The notes under the pieces: model-generated | Told to the model about the DNA's origin: nothing | Database searches by the model: none | Seen by the model: only the letters and a program-made list of their open reading frames with translations | Made by a program: the position numbers and the translations under genes | Shown here: positions 42,182 to 50,891 of the stretch, one piece after another | How positions within the stretch are numbered: position 1 is the first letter of the stretch | Layout: every line of letters begins with the position of its first letter | NCBI GenBank assembly: GCA_024234815.1 | Contig: JACKNO010000002.1 | Span: forward strand, 1 to 64,000 | DNA length: 64,000 nucleotides | Source: Pseudomonadales bacterium | Lineage (GTDB): Bacteria; Pseudomonadota; Gammaproteobacteria; Pseudomonadales; Halieaceae | Reading direction: 5' to 3'

Positions 42182-42571
42182 ATGATCCAGCATAACGAGT
42201 ACGAGGAAGCGTTTTCCGAGAACAGCTTCTGGCGCAAACTGAAAAAATACGCCGCGACCGCGGGCCGGGAAGTGGTGGAAAAAGCGCTACTGCTGTTCTA
42301 TGCCGCCCAGGAGGAAAAGGCGCCGAAATGGGCCAAGGCGACCATCGCGGGCGCCCTCGGTTATTTTATCGTGCCCCTGGACGCGATCGCGGATATCACA
42401 CCGGCTGTCGGCTACGCGGATGACCTGGGCGTACTGGCCCTCGCTATCGCCGCAGTTGCGACCTATATCAACGAGGATGTCCGAGCCAAGACCGCTGCCA
42501 GAATGACGTCCTGGTTTGGTGACGAACCGGTGAAGCCAGATGCAGCGACTTCAATAGACGACGACGGCTGA
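42182..42571 (+). CDS. YkvA family protein (DUF1232)
   Basis: A 129-residue protein. The DUF1232 core is IAGALGYFIVPLDAIADITPAVGYADDLGVLALAIAAV split over a hydrophobic hairpin, with the typical Pro-Asp...Asp-Asp pattern. It begins with an amphipathic region and ends in an acidic polar tail. It is presumed to be a small membrane-associated protein; its function is unknown. It lies 42 bp after the WYL regulator, on the same strand, likely co-transcribed. Confidence 0.88.
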   Translation: MIQHNEYEEAFSENSFWRKLKKYAATAGREVVEKALLLFYAAQEEKAPKWAKATIAGALGYFIVPLDAIADITPAVGYADDLGVLALAIAAVATYINEDVRAKTAARMTSWFGDEPVKPDAATSIDDDG

Positions 42572-42610
42572 CAACCCCTGGCGTTAAACAGGAAAGCGCC
42601 GCCCACGGAA

Positions 42611-43033
42611 TCAGGCATTCTGCACGCGCCGGAACCATACCAGGGGAATCTGTCGCTGTACCATTTCGAGATACTCGCCCTGGTGCTTGTTGATCTTTAC
42701 GATGCTGGCCCACAGCTCCTCGCGCTCTTCGGCGGCCACATCCTCGGCAAGCGCCTCGAAGCATTCCTTGCCCAGTTGCACCGTCACCCGCGGGTTGGCC
42801 TGCATGTTGAGATACCACGCCGGGTGGCTTTCCATGCCGCTGTTTGATGCCGATACCGCCACGGTATCGCGATAGGGGTAGCAAGCTATCGGCACGGTCC
42901 GCCGCTTGCCCGTCTTGCGTCCCGTGGTCGTCACCAGGGCTACATCGATCCAGCCCATGCGGGCGCCGTAGCGACCGCCACTGAGCTTGTAGAGTATCTT
43001 GTGTACCCTGCCGAAGTGCTTCCAGTTAATCAT
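42611..43033 (-). CDS. Nitroreductase-family deazaflavin/flavin-dependent oxidoreductase (DUF385)
   Basis: A 140-residue protein of the Ddn/FDOR split-barrel group. It has VHKILYKLSGGRYGARMG, then VALVTTTGRKTGKRRTVPIACYPYRDTVAVSASNSG and HPAWYLNMQANPRVTVQLG, the conserved cofactor-phosphate and ring contacts. In actinobacteria these use F420; in proteobacteria the cofactor is less certain and may be another flavin or haem. Substrate unknown. It is convergent with the YkvA gene, with 39 bp between. Confidence 0.88.
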   Translation of the reverse strand: MINWKHFGRVHKILYKLSGGRYGARMGWIDVALVTTTGRKTGKRRTVPIACYPYRDTVAVSASNSGMESHPAWYLNMQANPRVTVQLGKECFEALAEDVAAEEREELWASIVKINKHQGEYLEMVQRQIPLVWFRRVQNA

Positions 43034-43161
43034 TCGTGCGTTTCCTGATTCACAGAAATCCCGAATTCTACCATCGTGAGGCGTTCCGGGCGGCCACTTC
43101 AGCCCCGCATGCGGACCAGCGGGCTATACTCTGTGGAGGATATTTACAGGGGAAACCGGCA

Positions 43162-43392
43162 ATGGACACTTCGAACCACACCATGCAGGCGCTGTTCGCG
43201 CAGCTTGGCTTGCCCAGCAGCGACGCCAGTATTGAAAATTTTATCCAGAACAATCACCTGCCCGCAGGTATCCCGCTGGAAAACGCGGCTTTCTGGAGCG
43301 CGGGCCAGGCCCAGTTTATCCGCGAAGCGATCGCCCTGGACGCCGACTGGGCCGAAGTTGTGGACCACCTTGACGCCCAATTGCGCCACTGA
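43162..43392 (+). CDS. DUF2789 family protein
   Basis: A 76-residue protein from MDTSNHTMQALFAQLGLPS, with LPAGIPLENAAFWSAGQAQFIREAI, the DUF2789 signature. It is soluble and probably a small helical bundle; the family has no assigned function. The start is set by GGGGAAAC upstream; a longer in-frame start at 43036 has no such support. It is flanked by divergent DUF385 and convergent slipin genes. Confidence 0.88.
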   Translation: MDTSNHTMQALFAQLGLPSSDASIENFIQNNHLPAGIPLENAAFWSAGQAQFIREAIALDADWAEVVDHLDAQLRH

Positions 43393-43425
43393 GGCCCGGC
43401 AGGCGAGGCGCCGCAAGCGCCGTAA

Positions 43426-44172
43426 TCAGACTTTCAGTTTGGCAAACACATCTATCGGCACCGGGAAAACAATCGTCGAGCTCTTGTCGCCCGCTATTTC
43501 CACGAGAGTCTGCAGGTAACGCAGCTGCACCGCCTGGTCCTGGCTGGCCAGCACCTGGGCCGCCTCCGCCAGTTTTTCCGCCGCTTCGGCTTCGCCAATC
43601 GCGTGAATGACCTTGGCGCGACGCTCGCGCTCGGCTTCGGCCTGTTTCGCCAGCGCGCGCACCATGGTCTCGTTGAGATCGACGTGCTTGATCTCCACGT
43701 TGGCTACCTTGATTCCCCAGGCGGCGGTCTGCTTGTCCAGGATGGTCTGGATATCGGCGTTCAATCGCTCGCGCTCCGCCAGCATGTCGTCCAACTCGTG
43801 CTGCCCCAACACCGAGCGCAGTGTGGTCTGGGACAACTGGCTGGTGGCCTCGAGATAGTTTTCAACCTGGATAATCGCTCGCTCCGGGTCCACCACCCTG
43901 AAATACAACACCGCGTTCACCTGCACCGAGACGTTGTCCCGGGAAATGACATCCTGGGTGGGAACATCCATGACGATGGTACGTAAATCCACCCTCACCA
44001 TCTGCTGCAACACGGGAATGATGATGATAAGGCCGGGGCCCTTCACCTTGTAAAAACGACCGAGCATGAAGATCACCCCGCGCTCGTACTCCCGCAGCAC
44101 CTTGAGCATCGATGCCGCCAGGATGATCGCCATGACAAGAAACACACCGCCAAAATATTCCGGATCAAACAT
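43426..44172 (-). CDS. Slipin (SPFH/stomatin-like protein)
   Basis: A 248-residue membrane protein. One N-terminal membrane hairpin (YFGGVFLVMAIILAASML) is followed by the SPFH/band-7 domain (EYERGVIFMLGRFYKVKGPGL, VDLRTIVMDVPTQDVISRDNV). A coiled coil rich in Ala/Glu (AEAERERRAKVIHAIGEAEA) closes the protein. It forms oligomers in inner-membrane microdomains. The start overlaps the upstream NfeD gene by 8 bp; slipin plus NfeD-type protease is a conserved operon in which the protease cleaves the slipin C-terminus. Confidence 0.94.
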   Translation of the reverse strand: MFDPEYFGGVFLVMAIILAASMLKVLREYERGVIFMLGRFYKVKGPGLIIIIPVLQQMVRVDLRTIVMDVPTQDVISRDNVSVQVNAVLYFRVVDPERAIIQVENYLEATSQLSQTTLRSVLGQHELDDMLAERERLNADIQTILDKQTAAWGIKVANVEIKHVDLNETMVRALAKQAEAERERRAKVIHAIGEAEAAEKLAEAAQVLASQDQAVQLRYLQTLVEIAGDKSSTIVFPVPIDVFAKLKV

Positions 44173-45568
44173 CGATATTTACTCCTGTTTCCTTGCTGAC
44201 TTGAAGGGTGACGCCATCTAACGCGTTAACCTTGACCGTATCCCGGGGCTGCAGTGCCTGCGAGCAGGCGACTTCCCATAGTTCCCCATCCAGCTGTACG
44301 TGGGCAACTCCATTATTCACCGATACCACCGTCGCCGTGCTGCCCAGCAGGTGTTCAATCCCGGTGCGCACATCCTGGCGCCGGGCGCGCAGCAACATGC
44401 CGAGCGCGAACACCAGCACTGCCACACTGGCGGCGGCGAATGCGACGATTATCGGCAGGGCAATCTGGTAGGCGGGCAAGCGGGTATCCATCAGCATGAT
44501 GGAGCCGACCACGAAGGCGACAATACCCCCCAGGCCCAGAATACCGAAACTGGGAGTGAATGCCTCTGAAGTCATCAACCCGATACCCAGCGCAATCAGC
44601 GCCAGCCCTGAGTAGCTGACCGGTAGCACCTGGAACGCATACAGGGCCAGCAGCAGGCATACGCCACCCACCACCCCGGGCAGGCCGACACCGGGGCTGT
44701 AAAATTCAATGATCAGGCCGTAGAGGCCGACCAGCATCAGCACGTAGGCAATATTGGGGTCAGTAATGACCCCGAGAAACTCGCTGCGCCAGTCCACCGG
44801 GTGTTCGTGCAAAGCGACCCCCTCAAGATCAAGCTCGCGGTTAGTATCGCCGACTTCCACCTCGCGGCCGTCGAGTTGCGCCAATAGCTCGGAATGGGAG
44901 TTGGCTATCAGGTCGATAACATCCTGTTGTAACGCATCTTCCGCCGACAGGCTTGCGCCCTCGCGCACCGCCCGCTCAGCCCATTGCGCGTTGCGCCCGC
45001 GCAGTTGCGCAAGGCTCTGGATATAGGCCACCGCATCGTTTACGATCTTGCGCTCCATGGCCGAACCGGGCGCGGCGGTATCGCCCTCCCCTTCCTGATC
45101 CGCCGGAACAGGTATGCGCGGCATGCCGCCGATCTGTACCGGCGTGGCCGCGCCCAGGTTGGTGCCGGGGGCCATCGCCGCTATGTGGGTAGCGTACAAA
45201 ATATAGGTGCCCGCGCTCGCCGCACGGGCGCCGCTGGGGGCGACGTAGCCAACGACGGGAACCTGTGACTTCAGTATGGCCTGCACCATCTCCCGCATCG
45301 CCAGGTCGAGACCGCCTGGCGTATCGATGCGCAGTATCACCAGTTCGGCATCGGCTGCCTGGGCCTGCTCAAGGCCGCGTACCATATGGTCGGCAGTGGC
45401 CGGGCCAATCGCGCCGTGCACATCGATCAGCCAGACATCCGCCCGGCTCTGGGCAGCGCACAGGGTCAGTAGCGCCAGGAACAGCGCGGGCAGGGTTTTC
45501 ACTGGATATCTGCGAAATTTCATTGGTATCAGTATCGGCGTATTAGAGTATAGGCTGCAAGTGCTCAT
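44165..45568 (-). CDS. NfeD-family membrane-bound serine protease (ClpP-like)
   Basis: About 467 residues. A signal/anchor (LPALFLALLTLCAAQSRA) is followed by a ClpP-class protease domain. This has GGLDLAMREMVQAI, VAPSGARAASAGTYILYA with the likely catalytic Ser in ASAGT, and Lys in AMERKIVNDAVAYI. Four or five membrane helices follow, then a C-terminal NfeD OB-fold (about 405-467). It degrades or processes the partner slipin encoded downstream. The start at 45568 is chosen for the strong GAAGGGAAAT Shine-Dalgarno; it gives a long N-terminal region, so the Met at 45523 is the alternative. Confidence 0.9.
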   Translation of the reverse strand: MSTCSLYSNTPILIPMKFRRYPVKTLPALFLALLTLCAAQSRADVWLIDVHGAIGPATADHMVRGLEQAQAADAELVILRIDTPGGLDLAMREMVQAILKSQVPVVGYVAPSGARAASAGTYILYATHIAAMAPGTNLGAATPVQIGGMPRIPVPADQEGEGDTAAPGSAMERKIVNDAVAYIQSLAQLRGRNAQWAERAVREGASLSAEDALQQDVIDLIANSHSELLAQLDGREVEVGDTNRELDLEGVALHEHPVDWRSEFLGVITDPNIAYVLMLVGLYGLIIEFYSPGVGLPGVVGGVCLLLALYAFQVLPVSYSGLALIALGIGLMTSEAFTPSFGILGLGGIVAFVVGSIMLMDTRLPAYQIALPIIVAFAAASVAVLVFALGMLLRARRQDVRTGIEHLLGSTATVVSVNNGVAHVQLDGELWEVACSQALQPRDTVKVNALDGVTLQVSKETGVNIDV

Positions 45569-45660
45569 ATTTCCCTTCACCCTCTCCATTGAGCTAAATC
45601 ATGGAGTTCCCACCGTGACCTGCCTATCATGACCTGCGAACACAGTGGTGGAGATATCCG

Positions 45661-46206
45661 ATGAGAGCAGTCATTTTCACGGCGGCAATCCTCTGCACGT
45701 GCCATGCGACAATGGCGGCGGATTCACCTGAACAACAGGCGGGAGCGCTGGCCCGTGAGTTTGTGAGCCTGCTGAAGCCGCAGCTTAAACAGGCGATAGC
45801 CGAGGGCGGACCCGCCAGCGCCATAGCGGTCTGCGCCGACCTCGCACCCGCAATAGCGGACGCACTCAGCGAGAGTTCCGGTTGGGATGTCGAGCGCGTC
45901 AGCCTGAAGTCCCGCAACGCGAGCCGGGCGGTACCGGACCCGTGGCAGCGAACCGTATTGCTGGATTTCGCCACCCGCCAGGCCGCTGGCGAGGACGCCT
46001 CCAACATGAGTTTTGGCGAGGTCGTCGGTGGCCAGTATCGCTACATGCAGGCGCAGGCGGTGGAACCACTGTGCCTTGTCTGTCACGGCAAGGGCCTGTC
46101 CGATGAGGTACAGGACGCCCTCGAGCAGTATTACCCGGACGACACGGCCACCGGTTACAGCCTGGGGCAGGTGCGGGGCGCTATCAGCCTGTCCAGGGAC
46201 ATGTAA
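45661..46206 (+). CDS. Secreted haem protein, DUF3365 (Tll0287-like)
   Basis: A 181-residue periplasmic protein with a signal peptide (VIFTAAILCTCHATMA, then ADS). A helical region VSLKSRNASRAVPDPWQ is followed by the c-type haem motif CLVCHGK (about 138-144). DUF3365/Tll0287-like domains bind one haem and often serve as redox or gas sensors in histidine kinases; this one stands alone without a kinase, so it may be a free electron or redox sensor. Start set by GGTGGAG 8 nt upstream. It is divergent from the NfeD gene. Confidence 0.88.
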   Translation: MRAVIFTAAILCTCHATMAADSPEQQAGALAREFVSLLKPQLKQAIAEGGPASAIAVCADLAPAIADALSESSGWDVERVSLKSRNASRAVPDPWQRTVLLDFATRQAAGEDASNMSFGEVVGGQYRYMQAQAVEPLCLVCHGKGLSDEVQDALEQYYPDDTATGYSLGQVRGAISLSRDM

Positions 46207-46383
46207 GTATCTGGCGAGGGCCTTGTAAGGGCTCACAGTACTCGTATAACCTTGTCCCCGGAAGCCGTGGACGCGGCATTTTTAGCCCGCGCAGGCGCGA
46301 CCGACACTTGTGGCGGCTGCCGCGCCAGTTCGCCAAGCCCCAAAAAACTCCTACCTCAACACGAAGCAAGGGTACGCCATCAC

Positions 46384-47079
46384 ATGATCGATCCCCTCCC
46401 GCCGAAACAGTGCCTCGGCCCAAGCCGGTTTATCGACAGCGAGCATCCCGCCATTCTCGCGCTTGTGGATTCGCTGGCGGATGCCGCCGCGGATGAGGTG
46501 GCAAATGCCATCACACTTTACTACTACGTACGAGACCGGATTCGCTACAACCCCTACCTGGTTGACAGCTCGCCCTCCGCCTACCTCGCAAGTGCCACTC
46601 TGGCCGCTGGTCAAGGCTGGTGCGTCCCCAAGGCCCTGTTACTGGCGGCCCTGTGCCGCGCGGCGGGTATTCCCGCACGAGTCGGTTACGCGGACGTGCG
46701 CAATCACCTCTCCACGGAACGCCTGCGCCAGTCGATGCAGACCGACATCTTCTACTTTCACGGCTATACCTCACTGTATCTGGAGGGGCGCTGGGTAAAG
46801 GCGACACCCGCCTTCAACATTGAGTTGTGTGAAAAATTCGGGCTGCGCCCACTGGAATTCAACGGCAGACAGGACAGTCTCTACCACGAATTTGACGTCG
46901 CGGGTAACAGACACATGGAATACCTGAATGATCGCGGCGAATACCTCGACCTGCCATTCGATGAACTCATGGCGGTGATGCGCAAGCATTATCCGGGGAT
47001 GGTTCCCGAAAACAGCGGCGCGGCGACGATAGACGGCGCCAGTTGGGACGCGGACGTAGCTCGCGAAACCGGCGCCTGA
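46384..47079 (+). CDS. Transglutaminase-like domain protein
   Basis: A 231-residue cytoplasmic protein (no signal peptide when started at 46384, MIDPLPPKQC). The core has the Cys in AAGQGWCVPKALLLAALCRA, His in DIFYFHGYTSLYLEGRW and Asp/Asn in KATPAFNIELC, the usual triad positions, though the third residue is Asn here. It is unrelated in length and layout to the secreted transglutaminase-like protein at 32417. The target is unknown. The upstream in-frame extension to 46252 lacks a Shine-Dalgarno. It is followed convergently by a small membrane protein. Confidence 0.85.
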   Translation: MIDPLPPKQCLGPSRFIDSEHPAILALVDSLADAAADEVANAITLYYYVRDRIRYNPYLVDSSPSAYLASATLAAGQGWCVPKALLLAALCRAAGIPARVGYADVRNHLSTERLRQSMQTDIFYFHGYTSLYLEGRWVKATPAFNIELCEKFGLRPLEFNGRQDSLYHEFDVAGNRHMEYLNDRGEYLDLPFDELMAVMRKHYPGMVPENSGAATIDGASWDADVARETGA

Positions 47080-47116
47080 GCATGTCGCAACAGGCGGGAG
47101 TCGTAACAGGCGCAGA

Positions 47117-47335
47117 TCAGGGCGTACGCGTTCCGAGAGTCAGCACCGCAGCCGCGGCCAGCAAAGCCCACAACAATTCCTGGGCGTAACTGCCTAGCAG
47201 TAACATACCGGCAGTGACGGCGGCGGCGCTGATCAGCCGCTCGGCCAGCAGCGTTCTTTGCGATGCGGGTTCACGTTCCCGCCGGCTCATCAGGTCTCGG
47301 GTGATGCGGTGTTCGATGCAGCGGACTGTGGTCAT
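47117..47335 (-). CDS. Small membrane protein (72 residues, unrecognised)
   Basis: From MTTVRCIEHRITRDLM. A basic N-terminal part is followed by two short hydrophobic helices (LISAAAVTAGMLLLGSYA and LLWALLAAAAVLTLG). GGGAG lies 8 nt before the ATG, which supports translation. No family recognised. It is convergent with the transglutaminase-like gene, with 37 bp between. Confidence 0.5.
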   Translation of the reverse strand: MTTVRCIEHRITRDLMSRREREPASQRTLLAERLISAAAVTAGMLLLGSYAQELLWALLAAAAVLTLGTRTP

Positions 47336-47629
47336 GGCCTGGCTCCCGGGCGAATGAATCAACACCCCCATGATCAAACATGCACCCCGCTATCGCGATC
47401 TGTCGATTTTTCGAACGGTTTGAAAAGGCGACAGGTAGCACCGCTCTAAGGCAGCACCGTCATCATCAGACATTCCTCTTTTTCGGTTTCCCGAATACGG
47501 ACCTGCGGGGGAGCGGGAGCGGGATACCATTCTGGCCAATTTACCCGCCGCCACAGGGATACAAGAACAGGCCGCCCATCGGGGCACGGCGGCGCCCCGG
47601 TTTATAGCCGCGATTAAGGTGTTTGCTAT

Positions 47630-48247
47630 CTAGCGCCTGCGCTTGAACCCTGCCAGGGCGATCAGCGCGCTGCCGAATAACCAGGCTGCTGCCGGCAAGG
47701 GTACCACCGCGGGCGTAACCGATATCAGGCTGGCATGAACGTTCCTGACCCAGTCTGCCTCATCGGTAAAGTACATGGCGAGATTGGCGTATTGCAGTAC
47801 GTCGGGAAAAGCGGTGGGCAGCGAGCTGTCGCCCTGTAACCAGCCGTTCGCGCCACCAGGTGGTTCGATAAAGTCGATCACCATGTGCCAATCATTGGGA
47901 GATTCCGAGAGGAAGGTCTGGATCGTCATGTTGTCGGCAGTCGGTCCCGGCGTTACGTTGATAACCCGGACATCCTGCGACAGATAAAACCCCTGGCTGC
48001 CGCGGGCGCTTATCGAGGATGTGCCCAACGTGGGGAAATAGTCATGCTCGCCTACCTGGCGATCGAGCGCGACGGGGTCATATATGATACGCCCGGTCAG
48101 AATACTGCCAGTTGGTGCCCCCGGCCTGTCCGAACTGTCCACATTTGCCACGTAATCGAAGATCAGCGGTGCGCCGTGGGAATAGACGGATAGGGACAAC
48201 AGTGCCGCTAAAGGAAATAATGTGATTGAGCGTCGGTTACTGATCAT
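47630..48247 (-). CDS. PEP-CTERM (VPLPA-type) sorting-domain secreted protein
   Basis: A 205-residue exported protein. The signal peptide (ITLFPLAALLSLSVYSHG) is cleaved near GAP. The body is beta-rich, with PTGSILTGRIIYDP, and resembles many PEP-CTERM proteins. The C-terminus is VPLPAAAWLFGSALIALAG then FKRRR: motif, membrane helix and basic tail for exosortase processing. It is a second substrate of the exosortase system in this window, 35 kb from the first, and it has no GEMM-like leader. GGGAAGGTG precedes the ATG. The function is unknown. Confidence 0.9.
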   Translation of the reverse strand: MISNRRSITLFPLAALLSLSVYSHGAPLIFDYVANVDSSDRPGAPTGSILTGRIIYDPVALDRQVGEHDYFPTLGTSSISARGSQGFYLSQDVRVINVTPGPTADNMTIQTFLSESPNDWHMVIDFIEPPGGANGWLQGDSSLPTAFPDVLQYANLAMYFTDEADWVRNVHASLISVTPAVVPLPAAAWLFGSALIALAGFKRRR

Positions 48248-48337
48248 AATGATTCACCTTCCCGGTTCTGGCAACCTGCGGACCTCCTGCCCGCCTTCCT
48301 CCCGATTATTCACCAACCCGTACAGGCTGATCAAGCA

Positions 48338-48369
48338 CTATGACTACAAGCTGCGCACCGCGGTAGTCC
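48338..48369 (-). repeat. Inverted repeat upstream of the second PEP-CTERM gene
   Basis: GACTAC and GTAGTC arms around a 15-nt GC-rich loop, about 100 bp before the PEP-CTERM ATG and about 100 bp before the divergent Lon-like gene. Possible leader hairpin or operator. Confidence 0.35.
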
Positions 48370-48470
48370 ACAGACTGCGATCAGCGCATGTATTGATCTG
48401 CCTTAAGCCAAATATACGTCCCATGGACTATCCTTGATGGTGCCAATCACAGCAGGGAGACAGCTGGTAA

Positions 48471-50891
48471 ATGACAACAGATACACCGCAGTTGAGAGCG
48501 GCCGAAGCAAGGGCATCGCTCCCTGTTGATCGCCTTTATCGCCGTTGCGACGAGAGCGAGTTGCCCTTTGAAACCACCGCGGAACTGGAACCGCTGGCGG
48601 AGCACCTGGGGCAGGACCGGGCGGTGGAAGCGCTGGAGTTCGGTCTGCAGATTCCCCACGACGGCTACAACGTTTACCTGCTGGGCAGCACCGGTGTGGG
48701 CAAAAGAGAGCTGCTGGACAATGTCCTGGCAGGGATGCTCGCGAACCCGGGAAGCGGGCGTCAGACAGAGGCATCCGACTGGTGCTACGTGAACAATTTC
48801 GACGCCCCCGACAGACCCATCGCACTGTGCCTGCCGAAAGGCAAGGCCTGCGAGCTTCGCAATGACATGGCGCACATGGTGGAGGACCTGCTGGGCGTGC
48901 TGCCGGCGACATTCCAGAGTGATGAATACCAGGCGCGGGTGCAGGAGCTGGGAGAAAAATACCAGGACCTTGAGAAGGAAGCGTTTCAGGCCCTGGGGGA
49001 AAAAGCCCTGGCTGCGGGTATCGCCATGATCCAGACCCCCAACGGATATACCCTGGCGCCTATGAAAGACGGCGAGGTCATCGCGCCGCAGGATTTTGAA
49101 GCCCAGTCCGAGGACGAAAAGAAACGGGTGATGGCGGTGATTGAAGAGCTCAAGCAAGAGCTGAAGGTCGTCGTGCGCCAGCTCCCGGGGTGGAAAAAAG
49201 AAAGTCGCAACGCATTCAAGGAACTGAACCAGGAGTTCAGCAAACTGGTAATCGACCCGGTGTTGAACGATTTGAAAGCCAGGTACCAGCAGTTCCCCGC
49301 GGTGATCGCCCACCTGGAAGCCGTGCATACTGATGTATTGGAGGCGGCGGAAGCGTTCACCCAGGTACCGGAAGAATCCGCCATTCCGGACAACCTCAAG
49401 AACAGGGTAAAGGAGTTCCGCCAGTACAGTGTCAATGTGCTGGTAGACAATCAGGGGCTGGCAAAAACCCCGGTCATCTACGAGGACAATCCCGGTTTCA
49501 GCAACCTGATTGGCCGGGTGGAGTACGTCTCGCAGATGGGAACCCTGGTCACGGACTTCAACCTGATCAAAGCGGGTGCCCTGCACCGCGCCAATGGCGG
49601 CTACCTGATACTCGACGCGGACAAGTTGCTAAGCAGTCCCTACGCGTGGCCCGCGCTCAAACGCGCCCTGAAAGCGCGGGAAATTCGCATCCAGACACTG
49701 GAGCAGTTGTTCAGCTTCGCCAGTACCGTGCAACTGGAGCCGGAGCCGATACCGCTCGATGTCAAGGTAGTGCTGCAGGGTGACCGCCAGATTTATTACA
49801 TCCTTGAACAGTACGACCCCGAGTTTGCCACGCTGTTCAAGGTGGCTGCGGATATGTCCGAGGAAGTGCCGCGGGCACCCGGCAGTACCGCCCTGTTTGC
49901 CCGCATGATCAGAACCCTGCAGGAGCGCAAGCAACTGCTGCCGCTGGAGCGCCCGGCAGTTGCCCGGGTAATCGAGTACGCCGCCCGCCGGGTAGAGGAC
50001 AGCGAAAAACTCAGCCTGCACCGCGGCAGGCTGGAGGACCTGCTGAGTGAAAGTGATTTTCGCGCACGCGCAGCCGGCTCGCAGACGATTGCGGTCGAGC
50101 ATGTCACCGGCGCGGCGCAGGCGGCGGTTCACCGCCTGGATCAGCTCCGTGAGAAATCACACGAGGGTATCCTGCGGGATATCATGCTGGTGTCCACCAG
50201 CGGCACCGCTATCGGGCAGGTCAACGGCCTGGCGGTCTACCTGCTGGGTGACTACGCCTTCGGCCGCCCCACCCGGATCACAGCCACCGCCCGTCTCGGC
50301 AGCGGTAAAGTACTGGATATAGAACGCGAGGTTGATCTCGGCGGCAATATCCACTCCAAAGCCGTCATGATCATCAGCGCGCTGCTGGCCAACCGCTACG
50401 CTCGCGAACGCCCCTTCCCCCTCAGTGCAAGCCTGGTATTCGAGCAATCATACGGCGGCATCGAGGGGGACAGCGCCTCCGTGGCGGAACTGGTGGCACT
50501 CATTTCCGCGATCGCCGATATCCCGGTTCGGCAGGACCTGGCGGTGACGGGCTCCCTCAACCAGCACGGCCAGGTACAGGCTATCGGCGGTGTTAACGAG
50601 AAGATTGAGGGCTTTTTCGACATCTGCTGCGCACGCGGCCTGAGCGACAGCCAGGGCGTCGTGATCCCCGCCGCCAATGTGGTGCACCTGATGCTGCGCC
50701 AGGATGTTCTCGACGCCGTTGCCGCGGGCCACTTCCAGGTTTACAGCGCCGACAGCATCGACGATGCGCTGGAGTTGTTAACCGGTTACAGCGCGGCATC
50801 CATTGACGAGCGGGTCATCGCCCGGCTGGAGGAACTGGACGAACTGGCCCGCAAATTCAGCCACAAGAGAGACACCCGGGATGACGACTGA
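48471..50891 (+). CDS. Lon-like ATP-dependent protease (AAA_32 / LonB-type)
   Basis: An 806-residue protein. The N-terminal AAA_32 ATPase part has Walker A YLLGSTGVGKREL (about 69-81), a long helical insert (about 140-260) and an ATPase motif in GGYLILDADKLLSSPYAWP. The C-terminal Lon protease domain has the catalytic Ser at about 668 (GDSASVAEL) and Lys at about 711 (NEKIEGFFD), with the normal 43-residue spacing. It has no membrane helix, unlike archaeal LonB, and is a stand-alone cytoplasmic relative found in many gammaproteobacteria. It overlaps the next gene by 11 bp. Confidence 0.93.
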   Translation: MTTDTPQLRAAEARASLPVDRLYRRCDESELPFETTAELEPLAEHLGQDRAVEALEFGLQIPHDGYNVYLLGSTGVGKRELLDNVLAGMLANPGSGRQTEASDWCYVNNFDAPDRPIALCLPKGKACELRNDMAHMVEDLLGVLPATFQSDEYQARVQELGEKYQDLEKEAFQALGEKALAAGIAMIQTPNGYTLAPMKDGEVIAPQDFEAQSEDEKKRVMAVIEELKQELKVVVRQLPGWKKESRNAFKELNQEFSKLVIDPVLNDLKARYQQFPAVIAHLEAVHTDVLEAAEAFTQVPEESAIPDNLKNRVKEFRQYSVNVLVDNQGLAKTPVIYEDNPGFSNLIGRVEYVSQMGTLVTDFNLIKAGALHRANGGYLILDADKLLSSPYAWPALKRALKAREIRIQTLEQLFSFASTVQLEPEPIPLDVKVVLQGDRQIYYILEQYDPEFATLFKVAADMSEEVPRAPGSTALFARMIRTLQERKQLLPLERPAVARVIEYAARRVEDSEKLSLHRGRLEDLLSESDFRARAAGSQTIAVEHVTGAAQAAVHRLDQLREKSHEGILRDIMLVSTSGTAIGQVNGLAVYLLGDYAFGRPTRITATARLGSGKVLDIEREVDLGGNIHSKAVMIISALLANRYARERPFPLSASLVFEQSYGGIEGDSASVAELVALISAIADIPVRQDLAVTGSLNQHGQVQAIGGVNEKIEGFFDICCARGLSDSQGVVIPAANVVHLMLRQDVLDAVAAGHFQVYSADSIDDALELLTGYSAASIDERVIARLEELDELARKFSHKRDTRDDD

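Noticed and set aside
48248..48361. GEMM-like ending (GGTCCGCAGGTTGCC) upstream of the second PEP-CTERM gene
   Set aside because: The 3' part resembles the aptamer, but no CAAACC, GNRA hairpin or ACGCAAAGC part is found upstream.
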